From positions 1-64,000 of the forward strand of contig JAXLVK010000001.1 in assembly GCA_046329055.1 (NCBI GenBank): a stretch of DNA of 64,000 nt, written 5' to 3'. The notes beneath the pieces are model-generated. The model ran no database searches. It saw only the letters and a list, made by a program, of their open reading frames with translations, and was not told the origin of the DNA. Origin of the DNA: JADKCL01 sp046329055. Lineage in GTDB: Bacteria > Bacteroidota > Bacteroidia > J057 > JADKCL01. Shown here in pieces: positions 1 to 9,099 of this stretch. The translations under genes and the position numbers were made by a program. Every line of letters starts with the position of its first letter. Positions within the stretch are counted from its first letter, which is position 1.

Positions 1-1
1 C

Positions 2-3000
2 AACAACCGGTTCTACCAGACAGCGAGCCGGTCCAGCAGCAGCAACCATACCGCCATTCAGTTCAATGGAGCAAGTGGCAACGATGGATCGCTGATTTCT
101 GGAAACATCATCGGGTTTGCGAACAGTGCGGGTACGGGCACCTATACCCTCGTTGGGACGGCAGCAGGAGCCCGGTTTGTGCCGATTTACATTTCCAACG
201 CGAGCACAGCCACCGTCAACAGCATCCAAGGGAACATCATTCAGAACATCTCGCTGACGGGATCCATGTCCGGGACCACAACAGGAGCACCTTTTGCGGG
301 CATCCTCGTGGACAATGGCTTGGCCAATATCGGGACGGTGACCGGGAATGTGGTCGGCAGTACCACGGCGAGCGGCTCCATCACCTACACCGCTACCGCA
401 GCCTCCGCGGGTGAAGTTTACGGCATCCTGTTTTCAGTGAACGCCAGTACCACCATCGCGAACAACCAAGTCGGTGGATTCACCCTGAACCAATCCGCCA
501 ACAACAGCATCAACTTCTATGGCATACGCGCATCCACGGCGGCCGCCAACGTCATCACCATCCAATCCAATACAGTGGGCTACACTGCCGCGCCGATCAC
601 CAACAATGCACTGGGCAATGCCTCCAAGACCGTGGGCATCTTCGCTGAGTTGGGAGTCTCGCAGATCACCTACAACAATGTGGGCCATCTGAATACAGGT
701 TGCAACAACATCAGTGGAGGCAACCTTTCCTCCCTGGTAGGCATCCTGAGTGACAATTCCACCGCTACTGCCGGTAACCTCATTGGCCACAACGCCATCG
801 TGGACTGCAACCAGACCAATTCCAGCCTGGCAGTATCCGTGATCGGGCTGTACTACAATGGCTCCACCTCAGGATCGAATGCGATTTCCCACAACAACCT
901 CCATTCGCTGACCTGCGCCTCGACTACAGGCACCATTCAGGGCATCTATACGCTTGCTGGAAACGCGAACTACTTCAACAACATGGTTCGGCTGGGATAC
1001 AATGCGGCTGGGCTGTCCATGACTCCTGGCATCAATATTTCCGGGTTCCATGAGCAAGGCGGCACCAACAATTATTACCACAACAGCGTCTATATCGGCG
1101 GCACCAATGTGACGGGAAGCAACGGGACTTATGCCTTTCGCAGTGTGGTGCCGACGGCAACGAGGGAGATCAAGAACAACATCTTCCACAATGCCCGCAG
1201 CAACGACATCTCTGGAACTGGGGTACACCATGCCATTACCCTTGGAGGCAATACCCCCAACATCTCGACCATGGCATGCGACTACAATTGCCTCTTTGTC
1301 TCGGGTGTAGGTGGTGCCGTTGGCGCATTTGCGCCCGGAGGCGATTTGGTCACATTGTCAGCTTGGCAAAACACCACTGGCAAGGACGCCAATTCGTTTT
1401 TCCAAAATCCAAACTTCATCAATCCCACCGGCTCGGCCATCACGGGGGATTTGCATACCATGAGTCCTACCCTGATTGAGGGCGTGGGCAGCAATGTGGC
1501 GGCGGTGACCGACGATTTCGACGGGCAGGCTCGCGCGGGCATTACCCCGGTGGATGTGGGCGCGGATGCAGGAAATTTCACCTACATCGACCAAGCCGTT
1601 CCAACGATTCTCTACCCCCTGACCACGAGTTGCCTCATCGGCGACTTGACCTTCACGGCAAACATCCTGGACGCGACAGGAGTACCCACCTCCGGCGCGC
1701 TGCAACCACGGGTCTATTACCGCAAAAACAATGGTTCGTGGCAGTCTGCCCAGGGGGTGCTGTCCAGTGGCACTTCCCAAAATGGCACCTGGTCATTCAC
1801 CATCCTCGCCTCCTCGATGGGCGGGATGCTTCTCGGCGACTTTGTGACTTATTATGTGATCGCCCAAGACCTTGCGGGCCCCTACCTCGTTTCCAACCCT
1901 GCATCAGGCTTGGTGGCAGCGGATGTCAACAACGTCACCACGCCCCCCTCCACCCTGCACAAGTACGGCGGCCTTGGCGGGATATACACCGTCGGCGTAG
2001 GAGGAAACTATACCACATTGACAGCCGCTGTGGCAGACTACAATGCAAACTGCCTCGGGGGCCCAATCGTGCTGCGGCTCATCGACGCGACCTACCCCTC
2101 CGAGACCTACCCCATCACCATCAACGCCAATGCATCGGCAAGCAGCACCAACACCCTGACCATCAAGCCCGCAACGGGGATCTCTCCCACCCTTTCCGGC
2201 AACAACACCATCTTCCTGCTCAACGGCGCGGACTATGTGACCATCGATGGCAGCAACGGCAACGTCGCAAATTCCATCTGCCCACGAGATACTGCGACAC
2301 GCAACCTCACCATCCAAACCACCGGAGGCGCCACGGCGCAGGTCGCACTTTGCACCACCGCCGGAGGCGACCCTGCCACCAACAACCGCATCATGAACTG
2401 CACCATGACGGGGGTCGGCATCTCGGTCCACATTGGCGGTCCCACCATCGGCAGCGGAACGGGAGCGAATGGGAACAATTCCAACGAGATCGTGAACAAC
2501 AGGCTGGACAACAACCTGTTTGGATCAGGCACCAGCACGGTGAAGTCGCAGACCAATGTCTATTCGCAGAACCGGATGAAGGGCATGTTGACCTTGCTCT
2601 ATGAAAATGCACCCACCATCCACGCCAATACCCTCGGAAACCGCACGGCGACCTCAGGTGATGTCCTTGGGATGAACCTCGGCTTCAATACCGGAGCCAT
2701 CACCAACGCCTCGACCACAGGGCAGGAGGTCACCAACGCCAGCATCCAATACAACAAGATCGACCTGCTCGAATCCCAAAGCCGGGAATCCGTTTGCGGG
2801 ATTTGCATCGCAGCCACGAGCACAGGGACCACCACCGTCGCCAACAACATGGTGAGCCGCATCGCCTCCGACCCGCTCGCGCCGGACTTCGGGGCGGGCA
2901 TCTTCTGGGGCGGCGGAGCAGGCGCACTGAACGTCTGGTACAATACCGTGAGCGTCAAGAATCCCACCGGGACTGCGATCACCAGCACCGAGCCCATGAT

Positions 3001-6000
3001 GGCCTTGGGCGTCAACGGCAGCACCCCCTTCCTGGACATCCGCAACAACATCCTCCACGGCAATGTCCTCTTCAATGCTAACACCACGAGCATCAACCTG
3101 GGCTATTCCAGCACGCCCGGCAACTTCGTCAACCTCACCAGCAACTTCAACGACCTCACCACCACCAGCCAATCCGGCTCTTGCACGGGGCGCGCGGTGA
3201 GCCTCAGCTCCAGTGGGACCTCCTTTGTGACATTGGCGAATTGGCAGGCGGCGACAGGGCGTGATGCCAGCTCCATCCGGGTGCTGCCCAACTTCGTCTC
3301 CGCCACGAACCTCCACCTCCCCGATCTGAGCAATCAGAACATCACTGACCGGGGGACGCCCATCGGGATCACCACCGATTTTGACTGCGAATCCCGTTCC
3401 CTCACCGCACCCGACATGGGAGCAGATGAAACCGTGCATTTTTGCACCACTGCTGAAGCAGGCACAGCCTCCGCGAACACGGCATTGATCTGTGGTTCCG
3501 GCTCGGTGTCATTGACCGCAACGGGTTACCTGACTGGGGCGGGCGGCAGCTTCGTATGGCAATCCTCCCCTGCTGGCCTCAATGTCTGGACAAACCTCGC
3601 AGGCACGAACCCCGCCACCTTCATCGCAGGCCCCATTTCGGCTTCCACCGACTTCCGCCTTTGGACCTCCTGCGCCACCAACAGCTCCGTCGATTCCTCC
3701 AATGTGGTCTCAGTCGCAGTTTACCCCACGCTGAACCCCACGCTCAGCATCACGGCCAGCCCCGGAAACACCATTTGCCCTGGCACCTTCGCGACGTTCA
3801 CCGCAAACGCCACACAACCAGGCACCTCGCCCACCTACCAGTGGAAACTCAACGGCTCCAATGTCGGCACCAACAGCACCACCTACACAAATCCCACCCT
3901 GGTGACGGGTGACCAAATCACCTGCGTACTGAGCACCAACAATCCCTGTGCGTCGCCACAAACCGTCACCAGCAATGCCATCACCATCACCATAGGCGAT
4001 GTCACCGCCCCCATGGCCGTCTGCCAAAACCTCACAGTTGCCTTGGATGCCCTCGGAAACGGGAGCATCACCGCCACCTCCGCCAACAACGGCTCCACCG
4101 ACAACTGCACCCTCGCCGGCGCGCTCTTGTTCTCGGTGAACAGCCCCTCCTTTACCTGCGCCAACCTCGGCAGCAACCTCCGCACCCTGACCGTCACCGA
4201 TGCCAACGGCAACACCGGAACCTGCGGCCTTACGGTGAACGTAGTGGATCAGACGGCCCCCACCGCCGCCTGCCAGAACATCACCACAGCATTGGACGGG
4301 AATGGAAATGCCAGCATCACCGCAGCCCAGGTCAACAATGCCTCCTCCGACAACTGCACCGCCAACAATGCCCTGACTACAACCCTCTCCGGGACCACAT
4401 TCACCTGCGCCAACCTCGGCGGCAATGTGCGCACCCTCACAGTCACGGACGCCTCCGGCAACAGCAGCTCCTGCGCCGCCACCATCCAGGTCATCGACAA
4501 CATCGCCCCTGTGGCCACCTGCCAAAACAGCTCCGTGACCTTGAACGGGGCCGGGTTCGCCAGCCTCACCCCCTCCGCCTTGGTCAGCAGCGCCACCGAC
4601 AATTGCACCGCTCCCAACTCCCTGGGCATGTCGGCGTCCCCCTCGGGCCTCACCTGCAGCAACATCGGCAGCAATGCCGTCACGGTCACCGTCACCGACC
4701 AGCAAGGCAATACCAGCACCTGCACCACGACGGTGATCGTCAGTGACCCCATCGCACCCCTCGCCCAATGCCAGAATGCCACCGTGACCCTGGACGCCCA
4801 AGGCAACGGCAGCATCACCGCCGCCACCGTGAACAATGGCTCCATCGACAATTGCAGCCTGACCACCTCGCTTTCCACCACCACCTTCAACTGCGGCGAC
4901 GTGGGCAGCGCCAACGTGGTCCTCACGGCAACCGATCCCTCTGGCAACACCTCCACCTGCAATGCCATCGTGACCGTGGTGGACACCACCTCCCCTGCCG
5001 CCATTTGCCAAAACACCACCCTGACCTTGGGCCCGAATGGAACGGCCAGTGTCACGGCAGGCGCACTGGGCAGCAACAGCAGCGACGCATGCGGCATTGC
5101 ATCCATGAGCATCAATCGCAACTTCTTCGATTGCAGCGACCAAGGCCCCAATCCAGTGATCCTGACCGTGGTCGATCCCTCAGGAAATACCGCATCCTGC
5201 ACCGCCATCGTCACCGTTCCATCCTTGGGCAGTTCCATCTCTGTGGCCGCCGATGTCTTGGATTGCGGCTTCAACATCTCCTGCCATGGTGCCAATGACG
5301 GCGTCGCCACGGTCTCCGGAGCTGGCGGATGCCCCCCGATCACTTATGCCTGGAGCAATGGCGGCACCACGCAGACCATTACCGGATTGGCGGCAGGCAC
5401 CTATACCGTCACCATCACCGATGGAAATGGAGCGACGTTGACCGATACCGTAACCCTGACCGAGCCTAGCTTACTCACCCTCAGCCTCGGCATTGTGCAA
5501 TCCAGCTGTACGGGGAACCCCACAGGATCCGCCGACGTCACCCCGACCGGAGGCAATGCCTGCCATCCCTACACCTACCTCTGGAGCACCGGCGCAACCA
5601 CCGAGGACCTCACCAATATCCCTTCCGGCAACTACACCCTCACCGTGACCGATGCCCAAGGTTGTACCGCCATCCAATCCGCAACGATCAGCTCCCTGCC
5701 CGCACCGACACCTGCATTCACTCAAGTCGGTCACCAACTCGTCTCCAGCCAATCCTGGGCCACCTACCAATGGCTCCTGAACGGCATCCCCCTCAGCGGC
5801 GCCAATGCAATGACCTACGACATCCTCGTCCAAGGCAGCTACACCCTCCAAGTCACCGACACCAACGGCTGCATCGGCACGTCCGGTCCCTTGGTGGTAG
5901 TGGGAATCGAGGAGGCATTGGAGGGGTGGTCAGTCTATCCGAATCCCGCTCGGGATCGCTGCCTGGTTTCGACAGCGCAACCCGCGATTGAAGGCACCCA

Positions 6001-6166
6001 AGTCCGGATGACCGACCTGCTCGGCAGGGTGATGTCGCAGAAGGCATTCCCTGTCTCTGAAACGAAGATGGAGATCGATCTGCGCGGCTATGCCGCAGGC
6101 GTCTATCTGCTGGAAGTAGCCTCGCCAGACGGCAGCAGGAAGGCTTTCCGGTTGGTAGTGGAGTGA
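2..6166 (+). CDS. Giant T9SS-secreted adhesin-like protein, 5' end outside window
   Basis: The frame is open to the window edge, so the gene is truncated at its 5' end; the first in-frame start-like codon (GTG 179) lies inside beta-helix sequence and is not the real start. At least 2054 residues are visible. The first ~450 residues and ~650-1130 are Asn/Gly/Thr-rich right-handed beta-helix-like repeats (many NN, GN and IxxN turns). An Ig-like segment follows, then five HYR-like repeats of ~85 residues, each opening with a CQN motif (APMAVCQN, APTAACQN, APVATCQN, APLAQCQN, SPAAICQN). Two SprB-type repeats (TYTVTITDGNG, NYTLTVTDAQG) come next. The last ~75 residues form a type A T9SS sorting domain (VYPNPARD, GVYLLEVASPDG). 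By family knowledge it should be exported and surface-attached; an adhesive role is inferred. Confidence 0.9.
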   Translation, partial: NNRFYQTASRSSSSNHTAIQFNGASGNDGSLISGNIIGFANSAGTGTYTLVGTAAGARFVPIYISNASTATVNSIQGNIIQNISLTGSMSGTTTGAPFAGILVDNGLANIGTVTGNVVGSTTASGSITYTATAASAGEVYGILFSVNASTTIANNQVGGFTLNQSANNSINFYGIRASTAAANVITIQSNTVGYTAAPITNNALGNASKTVGIFAELGVSQITYNNVGHLNTGCNNISGGNLSSLVGILSDNSTATAGNLIGHNAIVDCNQTNSSLAVSVIGLYYNGSTSGSNAISHNNLHSLTCASTTGTIQGIYTLAGNANYFNNMVRLGYNAAGLSMTPGINISGFHEQGGTNNYYHNSVYIGGTNVTGSNGTYAFRSVVPTATREIKNNIFHNARSNDISGTGVHHAITLGGNTPNISTMACDYNCLFVSGVGGAVGAFAPGGDLVTLSAWQNTTGKDANSFFQNPNFINPTGSAITGDLHTMSPTLIEGVGSNVAAVTDDFDGQARAGITPVDVGADAGNFTYIDQAVPTILYPLTTSCLIGDLTFTANILDATGVPTSGALQPRVYYRKNNGSWQSAQGVLSSGTSQNGTWSFTILASSMGGMLLGDFVTYYVIAQDLAGPYLVSNPASGLVAADVNNVTTPPSTLHKYGGLGGIYTVGVGGNYTTLTAAVADYNANCLGGPIVLRLIDATYPSETYPITINANASASSTNTLTIKPATGISPTLSGNNTIFLLNGADYVTIDGSNGNVANSICPRDTATRNLTIQTTGGATAQVALCTTAGGDPATNNRIMNCTMTGVGISVHIGGPTIGSGTGANGNNSNEIVNNRLDNNLFGSGTSTVKSQTNVYSQNRMKGMLTLLYENAPTIHANTLGNRTATSGDVLGMNLGFNTGAITNASTTGQEVTNASIQYNKIDLLESQSRESVCGICIAATSTGTTTVANNMVSRIASDPLAPDFGAGIFWGGGAGALNVWYNTVSVKNPTGTAITSTEPMMALGVNGSTPFLDIRNNILHGNVLFNANTTSINLGYSSTPGNFVNLTSNFNDLTTTSQSGSCTGRAVSLSSSGTSFVTLANWQAATGRDASSIRVLPNFVSATNLHLPDLSNQNITDRGTPIGITTDFDCESRSLTAPDMGADETVHFCTTAEAGTASANTALICGSGSVSLTATGYLTGAGGSFVWQSSPAGLNVWTNLAGTNPATFIAGPISASTDFRLWTSCATNSSVDSSNVVSVAVYPTLNPTLSITASPGNTICPGTFATFTANATQPGTSPTYQWKLNGSNVGTNSTTYTNPTLVTGDQITCVLSTNNPCASPQTVTSNAITITIGDVTAPMAVCQNLTVALDALGNGSITATSANNGSTDNCTLAGALLFSVNSPSFTCANLGSNLRTLTVTDANGNTGTCGLTVNVVDQTAPTAACQNITTALDGNGNASITAAQVNNASSDNCTANNALTTTLSGTTFTCANLGGNVRTLTVTDASGNSSSCAATIQVIDNIAPVATCQNSSVTLNGAGFASLTPSALVSSATDNCTAPNSLGMSASPSGLTCSNIGSNAVTVTVTDQQGNTSTCTTTVIVSDPIAPLAQCQNATVTLDAQGNGSITAATVNNGSIDNCSLTTSLSTTTFNCGDVGSANVVLTATDPSGNTSTCNAIVTVVDTTSPAAICQNTTLTLGPNGTASVTAGALGSNSSDACGIASMSINRNFFDCSDQGPNPVILTVVDPSGNTASCTAIVTVPSLGSSISVAADVLDCGFNISCHGANDGVATVSGAGGCPPITYAWSNGGTTQTITGLAAGTYTVTITDGNGATLTDTVTLTEPSLLTLSLGIVQSSCTGNPTGSADVTPTGGNACHPYTYLWSTGATTEDLTNIPSGNYTLTVTDAQGCTAIQSATISSLPAPTPAFTQVGHQLVSSQSWATYQWLLNGIPLSGANAMTYDILVQGSYTLQVTDTNGCIGTSGPLVVVGIEEALEGWSVYPNPARDRCLVSTAQPAIEGTQVRMTDLLGRVMSQKAFPVSETKMEIDLRGYAAGVYLLEVASPDGSRKAFRLVVE

Positions 6167-6189
6167 GAACGATTCTGACGCGCAGTCAG

Positions 6190-6510
6190 TTTTCCATTCA
6201 AGGAACGTCATCCTGAGGCCCCTTCCAAGCACGTCATCCTGCCTGTCCCGATAGAATCGGGGAGGCCCCTTCCAAGCACGTCATCCTGAGGCCGAGCATC
6301 GGCCGAAGGATCTAGCACGGATGGATATCAGTATGCTGGAGGTCCAAATTGGCCAATATGGCGTGCTAGATCCCTCCCCGCCTACGGCGGCTCGGGATGA
6401 CGTAGGGTAGAAAGGCGGCTCCATATACTCGATGCCAGCAAGATGACGTGGGGTGGAAAGGCGGCTCTATATACTCGATGCCAGCAGCATGACGTGGGTA
6501 GAAAAACAAA
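6190..6510. repeat. Short direct repeats downstream of the adhesin
   Basis: No gene is visible from 6170 to 6590. The stretch holds two copies of a ~22-bp segment containing CCTTCCAAGCACGTCATCC (about 6219 and 6267). It also holds two and a half copies of a 46-bp unit carrying CTCGATGCCAGCA and ATGACGTGG between about 6395 and 6505. A short inverted repeat, CCCGATxxAATCGGG, lies near 6248. The CGTCATCCTGAG...GAAGGATCTAGCAC pattern resembles dispersed intergenic repeats common in Bacteroidota. Confidence 0.6.
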
Positions 6511-6591
6511 CCGACATTCGTGCTCCCGCAGAACCCATAAGTGGCGGAATCTCCCTATTCCTCCCACGATTCCGCCGCCTATCTCCCAACC

Positions 6592-7110
6592 TCAACCCAG
6601 CAATCCACGGTAGATCCGGGCATTCTCCTCATCAAAGCAGACAAATACAACCTCCTCGATTCCAGCATTCTGCATCACGAAATCACGCACAGTCTCCACT
6701 GCAATCCGCGCTGCAAGCTCCTTGGGGAAGCGGTAAATCCCCGTACTGATATTCGGGAAAGCAATCGTCCTCACCCCATGCGACAATGCCAATGACAGGC
6801 TGTTCCGATAAGCATCCGCGAGCAATGCCTCCTGCGCCGCGCCACCCTCATTCCAAACCGGTCCCACAGTATGGATCACGTACTTTGCAGGAAGGCGTCC
6901 CGCCGTGGTAATGACCGCCTCCCCTACCTTGCAACCGCCCTGCCGAGCGCGAATCCCCCGGCACTCCTCCAAAATCGCTGGTCCACCGGCCCGGTGAATC
7001 GCCCCGTCAACGCCACCGCCGCCAAGCAGGCTCGTGTTCGCCGCGTTGACGATGGCATCGACGGTCACTTTGGTGATGTCGCCTTGCAGGAGGGTGAGTT
7101 GGGTGGGCAT
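6592..7110 (-). CDS. Macro domain protein, O-acetyl-ADP-ribose deacetylase-like
   Basis: A 172-residue single macrodomain, the usual length of stand-alone YmdB/MacroD-type enzymes. It has the N-terminal LLQGDITKVTVDAIVNAAN signature (residues 7-25), the glycine-rich GGGGVDGAIHRAGG substrate loop (30-43), YVIHTVGPVWNEGG and the phosphate-binding FPNISTGIYRFP loop (~118-129). The family binds ADP-ribose and hydrolyses O-acetyl-ADP-ribose or ADP-ribosyl esters in the cytoplasm. It is monocistronic, convergent with the adhesin and isolated from other genes. Confidence 0.93.
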   Translation of the reverse strand: MPTQLTLLQGDITKVTVDAIVNAANTSLLGGGGVDGAIHRAGGPAILEECRGIRARQGGCKVGEAVITTAGRLPAKYVIHTVGPVWNEGGAAQEALLADAYRNSLSLALSHGVRTIAFPNISTGIYRFPKELAARIAVETVRDFVMQNAGIEEVVFVCFDEENARIYRGLLG

Positions 7111-7279
7111 GGTGCGGCAAATCTACGAACTCGGCGCCATTCCAAGCTGCTCTGCGGCAGAGGTTTGGGGGCTTTGATCGCGCTTGGACTCTCCTAAATT
7201 CCCACGTTTCGTTTGGCTACAAATGTTGGCATGGATGGCTTCGACAGCGGTGATTCCACTCTTCCCAACGCCCATCCTA

Positions 7280-7960
7280 CCTCCGAAGGTGGGTCGAAGC
7301 TCCGAGGTTAACCTCCGATTGCCGAACATTTGGGGTCGGAGCTCCGAGGTTGAACCTCCAATTATCGAGCATTTGGGGTCGGAGCTCCGAGGTTTGACCT
7401 CCGATTGCCGAGCATTTGGGGTCGGAGCTCCGGGGTTTGACCTCCGATTGCCGAGCATTTGGGGTCCGAGCTCCGGGTTTGACCTCGGGACTTCCGACCT
7501 TCAACCTCGGATTTTCGACATCAGACCATGGAGCTCCGAGGTTCAACCTCCGATTTCCGAGCAATTGGGGTCGGAGTTCCGAGGTTTGACCTCGGGGCTC
7601 CGACCTTCAACCTTGGATTTTCGACATCTGAGCAAGGAGTTCCGAGGTTTGACCTTGAAGCTCCGAGGTTGAACCTCCATCCTCCGACCTTGGACCTACA
7701 TCGTTCGTGCAATAGACCTTAAGCCTCCGACCATTATAGATCGATCGTCCAAGGTTGAACCTCGGGAGGCAGAGCTTGGAGGTCGGTGCATGAAGAAAAA
7801 TGCTTGAAGCACCGAGGTTGAAACCACCGAGGCCCGAGCTCAGACCTCCAAGCTCCGAGAATTTTTTACGGAAGGCCGAGCTTTCGACTCGAATGGCCGA
7901 GCAAGTCAGATCGGAGCTCCGAGGTTTGACCTCCGCTCCCCGAAGTGCCTAGGTCAAGGC
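7280..7960. repeat. Palindrome-rich tandem repeat, unit about 43-45 bp
   Basis: About 700 bases are built from degenerate units centred on the perfect 12-bp palindrome TCGGAGCTCCGA, followed by the near-palindrome GAGGTTGAACCTC and a spacer ending GAGCATTTGGGGTC. Units are regular from about 7293 to 7480 and become variable towards 7960. Both strands stay open for over 100 codons because the unit lacks stops in several frames. Those frames look like repeat artefacts (recurring SSEV, LGAP and RSSDPK), so no gene is called from 7111 to 8292. Confidence 0.85.
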
Positions 7961-8292
7961 ACCGACCTTTGCACTTCGGAGCCCCGAGTTTTTTTCTCCG
8001 AAAGCCGATCCAAAACCTCTGTCCTCGGGCAATCGATCTCGGCGGTCCAATCAAAAGGCTCCAAGCCTCGATCAAAAACCTCCAAGCCTCGACCCCAAGG
8101 TGTCGGAAGGTCAACGCCAGACCTCGGAATCGTGGAAATTTGGGAAATTTGAGGGGTTTTATTGGATTTGCGGGGATGCTAAAAGGGTTGGGGAGGGATG
8201 GTGATTTTGGGCTTAATTGCCGAGCGCACCTTGCCCCGATCCGAGTTGTCCTTGGTTACCCGGCCGAATCATCTTGCTTCCGATTCTGGGTG

Positions 8293-9099
8293 CTACTTGA
8301 TGAGGAGATGCTGCGCTTTGGTCCAGGCTTCCACGAGCATTTTCTTGCCATTGGTGAGGGTCGTGTCCAGAATAAGGGCCTCCGTGAGCAGTTCCGCCGC
8401 TTTCTCATATTCGCCGCTCAAGAGGGCTAGCGCCATGGGAATCAAGGCGACCTTCAATTTCAATATGTCCAGCAATCCCCCGCCACTCGATTTGGGAGAC
8501 AATGCCTTGAGTTGCTCCTTTTGGGATTCGTCCATCTCCTCCATCACGAGGGTCAGGCCGTCTTCGATGCAGCTGAGCAGGATTTGGAGTTCCTTGTGGT
8601 TCAGGTCGGCCCCGCGTTGCAACCTTTCCTCCATCGCGCGGAGGTATTCGAAGACCGTGCCTTGGAATTCCTTGACGCCAGAGATTTTGTTGATCAGCGA
8701 ATCTGTAGAGGCTTGGATCAGGCTTTGCGTCTTTCCGTGCTCAGCCAAGGACAGTTCCTGAAGTTCCTCGATCCCACCCAGCTTGTCCTCCATCCGTGCC
8801 AATCTTGTGGAGATTTCAAGCATAAGTGCCTTGAGGGTCTGTCCCGCGGGTGGAGTACTCCCATGGGTTTGCTCCCGGAACTCGGCCAGCGCCTCTTTGA
8901 TCCATGCCATGACCTGCCCCCATGCCGCATCGATGTTCTCTTGCGAACCAATGGGGTTGCCTTCAAATGCAGGAGTGAACTGCCCGATTTCGTCTTCCTT
9001 CCAGTCATGCGTCACCCGCACCACAACGGGGATGACCATCATACCTTGCTCTGCACGCTTAAGGATGGCATAGTATTCTTGCTCCAATTCACCCGGCAA
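8293..9099 (-). CDS. Intact C-terminal part of Roco gene A: TIR second half plus helical tail
   Basis: This 268-residue frame (TTG start; open further upstream to 9153 without ATG) is the readable 3' part of Roco gene A. The upstream open codons add VLISSDYLSL, giving LISSDYL...ELEQEYYAILKR and then MVIPVVVRVTHDWKEDEIG and DAAWGQVMAWIKEAL, the C-terminal half of a bacterial TIR domain. About 170 residues follow: amphipathic helices (RLARMEDKLGGIEELQEL), a hydrophobic helix (LLDILKLKVALIPMALALL) and a TPR-like end (SGEYEKAAELLTEALIL). The N-terminal TIR half, with the start of the fold, is in other frames beyond 9154. It is unlikely to be a complete independent gene. Confidence 0.7.
   Translation of the reverse strand: MPGELEQEYYAILKRAEQGMMVIPVVVRVTHDWKEDEIGQFTPAFEGNPIGSQENIDAAWGQVMAWIKEALAEFREQTHGSTPPAGQTLKALMLEISTRLARMEDKLGGIEELQELSLAEHGKTQSLIQASTDSLINKISGVKEFQGTVFEYLRAMEERLQRGADLNHKELQILLSCIEDGLTLVMEEMDESQKEQLKALSPKSSGGGLLDILKLKVALIPMALALLSGEYEKAAELLTEALILDTTLTNGKKMLVEAWTKAQHLLIK

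Noticed and set aside
3710..5343. Long minus-strand open frames (over 360 codons) opposite the adhesin
   Set aside because: They mirror the HYR-like repeats in GC-rich DNA, have low-complexity Gly/Ala/Val composition and no domain; the plus-strand frame has clear repeats and a sorting signal.
7184..7672. Open frames on both strands through the palindromic repeat
   Set aside because: The translations are just the repeat read in frame and change with every unit indel.
7280..7960. Possible CRISPR array
   Set aside because: There are no unique spacers; unit and spacer degenerate together and no cas genes are present.
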